Assembly (NCBI GenBank): GCA_030562195.1
Contig: CM060199.1
Location: forward strand, 15,458,338-15,522,337
Source: Nipponacmea schrenckii
Taxonomy: Eukaryota > Mollusca > Gastropoda > Lottiidae
Direction of reading: 5' to 3'
Length of the DNA stretch: 64,000 nt
Positions 58,801 through 64,000 of the stretch are shown here, piece by piece. The first letter of the stretch is position 1. Each line of letters opens with the position of its first letter. The notes beneath the pieces were generated by a model. It did no database searches, was not told the DNA's origin, and saw only the letters and a list, made by a program, of their open reading frames with translations. The translations under genes and the position numbers were made by a program.

Positions 58801-61800
58801 CATATTTGATTTCTCAAAAACTCAATATTGCTCCCCTTACTAAAAGTCAAAATCTGAAATCTGTAAATCCCCTGATGGGTAGAACTAAAAGATAAGTTTT
58901 TATCTAATTGTATTTGAGCCTTGTTGTTAATTTAAACCTGGCAATACTCTTTCAAGTTTAACACTTTAATTGTGTGTGTATAATAATGTTGGTCTCTTTC
59001 TATTTCCAGATGTGTTGTGGTATTATTCAATCCCAAACGTAAAAAACAATCACATTTATTTAATTGTTGTAAAAAGACAATCACAGCTCTTGCTTTTTCT
59101 AAAGATGGCAAACATTTGGTCACAGGAGAGGTGAGTTTTCTTTTACATTAAAACTAGAATTTTAAGAGCAATTCTGATATCAGATTAGAGAATTTTTCTT
59201 ATTATATTATATCATAAATGAAGCGTAAATCATAAGAAAAAAAAATTGAAGTGGCACTGTCCAAATTTGACTGATGTCTTGTGCTAGAAGTGAATTTACA
59301 TAATAGCTACCATGGATCAAGAAATTCTTAAATATATATATATATTTCAGGCTGGACACCTACCAGCAGTACGAGTCTGGGATGTGGAAGAGAAATCACA
59401 AGTTGCTGAATTTCATGGACACAATTTTCGGGTTAACTGTGTGGTAAGTAAATCAATTTATATAACATAGCACACGGAGGATGCATGGTTTTTGGGTGTT
59501 GGGAGTATCTAGTGGATTAGGCTTTATGCACAATTAAAGGGATACTGTGTCGTGCTTGAACATAAAATTGTATTTGACTATAAAGTACACGTCGACCTTT
59601 ATTGATTCAAGCCATAAATTTTTATAATTTAAAGCCAAATCAATGCATTTGGTCTAGTATTACTTGTTCAATTGTTTGAGTCGTCTTATAACAAATATTT
59701 TTCACTCGTCTTCATTAGCCCATAAGGTGCAGAAAGTAAGACATACAATACCATTTGTTTTACATGTATTTCATTTAAAAAATTTCAAAAGTAAATATTT
59801 GTTGAAAATTAAATCTTATTTTTTCCAGGCCTTTTTTCCAAACAGTAAATATATTGTATCTATTGGTTCTCAACATGATAAAATGGTTAATGTATGGAAC
59901 TGGAAAACTGGTAATAAAGTAGCCTCTAACAAAATCTCTTCCAAGGTAATACATGTACTTTAACCATAGGCCGAAATAGACTAGTTCATCTCATTTTGTG
60001 TGTTGAAAGGAAGATAAATATGTAAATTGGTAATGTATATGTAAATAATACACTTCCCAATATGTATGCAGTTTGCTTTTGCATAATTGCTTTATATGGT
60101 TTTACTTTTACTGAAAATAATAACTTTTGTGTATAAAAAAGCATTGTTGCTAACAAAACAGAAAACAAGAAAAACCATATAATATTTGCTTTTAATGTAC
60201 TTGTACTAATTTTAGGTTAGTGCTGTTGACTTCAGTGAAGATGGTAGTAATTTTGTAACTGTGGGACATAGACATGTTAAATTTTGGTACTTAGACAGCA
60301 GTAAATCAAAAGTAAGTAATCAAGAAAATTTAAGTACAATTTGTTTATGGGGTTGGTTGCATATAATAGAAGATTCAGTAGCTTTGATGAAGTCCAATAA
60401 TTTGGGTTGTCAGGACAATCTGTTGTATATACTGTAGTAAGGCTTTCATCTCAAACTTGGAAAAAAGTTTTTAGGGGCTATGATGAAACTGCCTATATGC
60501 TAATTTGGGGATGAACAAAAGAATGTGAACTCTTATGCTGAAGGATTTTTCATTCATTTTAGATTAATGCTCCACGTCCACTATCTGGACGTAATGGTAT
60601 TTTGGGTGAACAGAAGAATAATTATTTTTGTGATGTGGCGTGTGGTCGTGATAAACAAGCTAACAACACGTACTGTATCACACAATCTGGTTTACTCTGT
60701 CAATTCAACGAGAAACGTCTGCTAGATAAATGGGCAGAACTAAGGGTAAGTTTGTTATTAACATATTCTCAAGTGTCCTTTTTGTTCTCAAAATCAGACA
60801 CTATTTAACCTGACAAAACAAATCCAGTGAAAGCAATGGCACTGGTTTGTTTACTCCTTGGTGATGTTCGGTTCTGCACCATGTGATGCTGACCTTTTGT
60901 TCTTAAAGTTATATTCTTTCCTGGAAGATACATGTAGATATGTATTTCTTGGGTAGAAAATCTCAATTAATAGACTTATCAGCCAAATTATATTTGAATC
61001 CTTTGAATTATGTATTGTTCTATGCCTTTATGCATTATTTTATTTAAATTCTCATCTGTTCATTGATATTTTCAGACTAAAAGTGCTAACTGTATCAGTG
61101 TAGGTGAAGATTTTATATTTGTGGGTTGTTCTGAAGGAACAGTCAGAATATTTAGTTCTGAAAGTTTATTTTTTATATCAACGTTACCATGTCCACATTT
61201 CCTGGGAGTTGATATTTCCTCAGCTATTACACCTAGGTAAGATTTTTATTCTTTAGTAATTACACCATTGTAAGTAGACCTTAGTGTACTGATCTGAAGT
61301 CTCTTTATCATTGACATAAAAGATTCCATTTCATATCCAATGTTGCCTTCACAATGTTGTTTTTATGGCTTGATGCTAGTAAGAGAAGCTTTTGGATGTA
61401 TTGAAAAATTCAAGGACCTTAGCACATCTGACCAGTATAAAATTGTTCTTAAAAATTGGTTTAATTGCATGATTTATCATTCTTCAATAACCAATAATTT
61501 GTTGAAGTGTGTCTTTGAACTCCATTTTCTTTCCATGTTATGTACAAAAGATCTTATTTTCTTTTTAGTCATGTTGTACATCCAAAAGCAGATGCCAAAT
61601 ATCCCGATACTATGGCTATCGTTTATGATGATTTTAACCAGAAGGTAAGACTTACAAATGATGCTTTCTGTCTTTTTAAATGGCTTTATTATATAAATCA
61701 AGGTTGGAAAGATTTCAAGTATTAATTAATCCCTCTATTATGTCTTCTTTAGCAATATAGATACATGTTCTAAAGTACGGCATAGAAATTTATATCATAT

Positions 61801-64000
61801 TTGATTTACTTTTACTTTTAAAATAAAAATATTAGAGGTATTCACTAAAAAGGAGAAATAAATCTGATAAAGGTCTGAATATAATTATAGAAATAGTGTT
61901 GTTTCAACAAAAACGCTTTGAATGCTCTTTGAATTTTATTTCTAGCTAAGATTTATATACATGTATGTTGTTATTTGTAGGTAACCTGTGTCTATAATGA
62001 TCACAGTTTATATGTATGGGATGTACATGATATTAAAAAAGTAGGAAAAGTGTGGAGTTTTCTTTATCATAGTGCCTGTATTTGGGGACTAGATGTAAGT
62101 TTTATGTATTTGTTCAGTTGAACATTTGAAATTTTGTGGTTAAAGGGAAATAATTTGATTTATTGGAAATATAACAAAACTTTTTATGAAGGAAAACAAA
62201 GCTGCTAACTATCATTTTTGAGGAAGGGTTGATCCGATTGCAAGATTTATAATTGATTCTTCAGTATATTGGGCTGGTTTGCTCATCACAATTGTTCTAT
62301 TTTTGAAGCTTTTAATAAAAATTAGCTCATGGTGATAACCACCATATGTGTCTTTTCACTCCTCTATAATGGATGTTATCAGAATTCACAGAGACCTGTT
62401 TAATATTAATAATTCAGAATTTGACAGTTATATCTTGTATGGTGATGTATTTATCTGTATATTTTTCCAGGTTTATCCATCATTAGATAATAATAATAAT
62501 GCAATTCTACCTCCTGGATCATTTTTAACATCATCAGGTGATGATACAGTTAGAGTATGGAATATAGAATCACAGTTACAAGATAATACGGTTTATAAAC
62601 GCAATATATATAGCAATGTAAGTTTTATCATTATAATAAAGTTGATACCGTATATAAACATCAACATAAGACTTACCATTATATTTAAAAATAATACTGT
62701 ATATTAACATCGTATAAACTACTAAAAAGCTTTACCAGTATTGTATAAAGATATACATAACCCCAACATATATAGCAACAAAACTCTTACCATTATTATA
62801 TAAAGATATCTTTACAAGCAAAGATTTTTGTTAACATCCACGAACAATTAAAAACTTCAAGCCCGCTAAAAATTATTCCATGATTGTCAAAAACACAGCA
62901 AATTTTCCATATTCCACCTGAATATTTATTTAATAATTTTATGTTTTATAAAAGTTTGGCATTGTCTTATGTTCTGAAACTATATGAAGTAAGAATAAAA
63001 CTATATTATATATCTCATTGTAGGAACTATTAAAAATAATCTATGCAGATCCCTCACATAATTTTCTCTGTGATGTGGAATACAATCTTGGTAAGAAATT
63101 AATTGTTTATGATGGGAAATCATGTAGGTTGAGTGAGTTGGGAATACATCTTTAACTCTAAGGAGTTTCCTTAAATGGGCATCTTCCTGGAGATAGAACT
63201 GGTCAAAACTGATGACCAGCACCTTTTCATTTTGTGACCAACACTGTAATACTAGTATACTGTTCTTAAGTAGTGGCACATGTTGATTGGATGTAGTTCC
63301 TTATTAATGTTTTTCAACCTGGCTTTGATACATGAAGGTGCAAATCTATTGAGCTTTCATGGTTAAATGGTAAGAGTAGCAGCTATTTGTTCCATTGGCA
63401 GTGTATGTGACAAACTACTATGTCTTCATAAGGAAAAAAACAACTTTCATATTTAGCTTCAATTATCTTGTATTATTTTGTAGCTGGTTCTACAGATAAA
63501 ACTGATACTAACTATGATAGTAAAAATGGTGTCCGATCAATACGTGTCAGTCCAGATGGTAAACATCTTGCTACTGGTGACAGAGAGGGCAATATCAAGT
63601 AAGTAAATATATATAGACAAGTATAATAAAATAGCTTCACCATTAAAATGGGCCAGTTAACAGTTTAAAATTGTTCAAAAGTCCAGTAAATATCCACTGT
63701 ATATTTAGCCTTATTGTTTTCCTATTGTGATTGGTGCATTATTCTGAGACTTACCCTCCATGATCTTGTCCCATCATTCTATCATTTTAAATTAGTTATG
63801 AAATTTTTGTATAAAACAAAAACATCAAAGTTCTAAACTCAAATTTACCATTGGTAGACTTGAAATTTGAACATCTTTGGATTTTTTACAATTCATTAAA
63901 AGCAAAAGATATGTAAATTTTTGACCCTTTCCATGACTAGTTTGTGATTGTAATTTAGTGCAATAATCTTATATAATTTTTCTAGAATCTATGACATGCA
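34817..64000 (+). CDS. WDR62/MAPKBP1: WDR62/MAPKBP1-type WD40 scaffold protein (5' part)
   Basis: Coding exons: 34817-34891, 44029-44120, 59010-59130, 59351-59443, 59829-59945, 60216-60311, 60563-60745, 61076-61236, 61569-61644, 61981-62094, 62471-62617, 63024-63090, 63484-63598, and 63986 to beyond the window. All phases agree; about 490 residues are visible. WDR62 and MAPKBP1 are paralogous JNK/centrosome-associated scaffolds with a long N-terminal WD40 array, and many invertebrates have one gene for both. Diagnostic stretches are [121 protein letters not shown] and [11 protein letters not shown]. The ATG at 34817 is followed directly by a second ATG. Introns 1 (9.1 kb) and 2 (14.9 kb) are long and hold repeats; later introns are short. 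The C-terminal half lies outside. Confidence 0.93.
35836..35924 (+). other. Candidate cassette (poison) exon in WD40 gene intron 1
   Basis: A strong acceptor (poly-T then TTCAG) opens an 89-nt stretch that continues the frame of exon 1 for 29 codons (starting [16 protein letters not shown]) to a GTAGGT donor. Joining it to exon 2 gives ATG TAA at once, so inclusion would truncate the protein. It has no homology that I recognise. Real use needs transcript support. Confidence 0.3.
37683..38055. repeat. 26-bp minisatellite in WD40 gene intron 1
   Basis: About fourteen imperfect copies of TATGTATCACTATAACTTGA plus CCCATC, with variants such as ATTATTATATCTTTACCC. Non-coding. Confidence 0.8.
39251..39307 (+). 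CDS. WDR62/MAPKBP1: Alternative first coding exon of the WDR62/MAPKBP1-type gene
   Basis: ATG TCC ATG opens a 19-codon exon ([19 protein letters not shown]) that ends exactly at a GTAAGT donor in phase 0, the phase needed by exon 2 at 44029. The residue style (basic, Ser-rich, short) matches the exon at 34817-34891, which ends in the same phase. The resulting protein would differ only in its first ~20 residues before VTLERVLGL. This implies a second promoter 4.4 kb downstream of the first. Support is structural only: no transcript evidence is available. Confidence 0.6.
39718..39785 (+). mobile_element. Degraded tRNA-like SINE head
   Basis: The A-box-like TAATTGGTAGTTG and, about 40 bp later, B-box-like GGTAGTTCGACC sit at tRNA spacing in WD40 intron 1. 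No body or tail is recognisable. Confidence 0.35.
41150..41240 (+). mobile_element. Degraded tRNA-like SINE head
   Basis: TGGTAGCCTAGTAGTAATA (A-box-like) precedes GTATTCAATTCCATCC (B-box-like). The spacing is longer than in most tRNAs and the rest is diverged, so this is tentative. Confidence 0.3.
42474..42927 (-). mobile_element. TTAA-flanked MITE, copy C (complete, inverted)
   Basis: TTAA lies on both sides (42470-42473 and 42928-42931). The right end carries the full TIR; the left end has lost three bases (AGGGATAAGGCG). Read in reverse it follows copy A almost base for base, with a short deletion after AACATGTGGGTT. The high similarity suggests recent mobility. It lies in WD40 intron 1. 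Confidence 0.85.
46519..46775 (+). mobile_element. tRNA-derived SINE
   Basis: A-box-like TGGTGGGTGGTTAAGTC and B-box-like CTGGTTCAATTTAAG are about 50 bp apart, followed by ~190 bp of body. It resembles a tRNA head with decayed B box; the family is not the same as at 5763. Confidence 0.5.
53550..55755 (+). mobile_element. Non-autonomous element: ~160-bp tandem units plus CCGT microsatellite
   Basis: It starts with ATACGCCCACATGAAATGGG and GGGCGTATATTGTCGTCA, then a CCGT microsatellite (53616-53669). About twelve units follow, anchored by GTAAACACTCTA at about 53685, 53828, 53988, 54150, 54312, 54473, 54637, 54798, 54960, 55121, 55270 and 55433. Most are spaced 160-165 bp. Two unit subtypes alternate (ATTCTTGACCGATTT and AATTCTTAATGGATTT). 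The right end CAGTGGGCGTATATTACC mirrors the left ATACGCCCAC and is followed by a hairpin, CTTGCCTGGCAAG. The layout recalls the bivalve pearl elements (core repeats of ~160 bp with a tetranucleotide array), but this assignment is inference. Confidence 0.7.
53616..53669 (+). repeat. CCGT microsatellite
   Basis: About 13 perfect tetranucleotide copies at the left end of the array element. Shorter related stretches occur at the ends of the arrays near 1000 and 15440. Confidence 0.95.
59690..59735 (+). mobile_element. 3' fragment of the SINE seen at 5763-6124
   Basis: CTTCATTAGCCCATAAGGTG followed by CAGAAAGTAAGA matches the 3' body of that SINE. It lies in the intron before WD40 exon 59829, next to an AT-rich stretch starting AAAGGGATACTGTGTCGTGC that resembles the diverged TTAA MITEs. 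Confidence 0.55.

Larger units (their letters stand above)
44121..59009. other. 14.9-kb intron 2 of the WD40 gene
   Basis: The reading frame joins AYPAG directly to CVVVLFNP, so no coding exon is missing here. Apart from a SINE-like element (46519-46775), the ~160-bp array element (53550-55750) and a small hairpin (52545-52576), only AT-rich unique DNA is visible. Confidence 0.7.

Overview
The window is AT-rich, intron-rich animal nuclear DNA. The gene content, the many short interspersed repeats and the arrays of ~160-bp units next to a CCGT microsatellite suggest a marine invertebrate, most likely a mollusc. This is inference from repeat style and gene families; no species can be named. Most exons were found by joining open frames across GT/AG boundaries with matching phase, because almost no gene is a single ORF.

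Layout. (1) 365-2536 (+): the last three exons of a secreted F-type-lectin-like/PAN protein, copy 1. (2) 2830-2982 (-): a decayed copy of the last exon of ADAT3. (3) 3.7-12.4 kb: a hAT-like MITE, a TTAA-flanked MITE, a tRNA-derived SINE and a nearly full-length but dead non-LTR retrotransposon on the - strand (SGNH-type ORF1, endonuclease/RT ORF2). (4) 13271-20146 (+): lectin copy 2, complete with its signal-peptide exon. Its 5.7-kb second intron is packed with repeats, SINEs and LINE tails. (5) 20436-28601 (-): an eight-exon ADAT3 gene (310 aa), convergent with lectin copy 2. Its intron between exons 6 and 7 holds a 2.6-kb TIR-flanked DNA transposon with a broken KRBA2-like integrase. (6) 29740-32492 (+): a three-exon BTB-BACK-kelch gene, head-to-head with ADAT3. 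(7) 34817-64000 (+): the 5' half of a WDR62/MAPKBP1-type WD40 scaffold gene with two alternative first exons and very long introns, running off the window.

How the parts relate. A segmental duplication of the lectin gene plus the 3' end of ADAT3 produced copy 1 and copy 2, about 17.6 kb apart. Because copy 1 lacks the integrase-type transposon, it preserves an empty site that fixes that element's ends. ADAT3 (wobble inosine formation in tRNA) and WDR62/MAPKBP1 (centrosome/JNK scaffold) are conserved housekeeping or regulatory genes. The lectins look like recently duplicated secreted recognition proteins. No rRNA, true tRNA gene or CRISPR array is visible.
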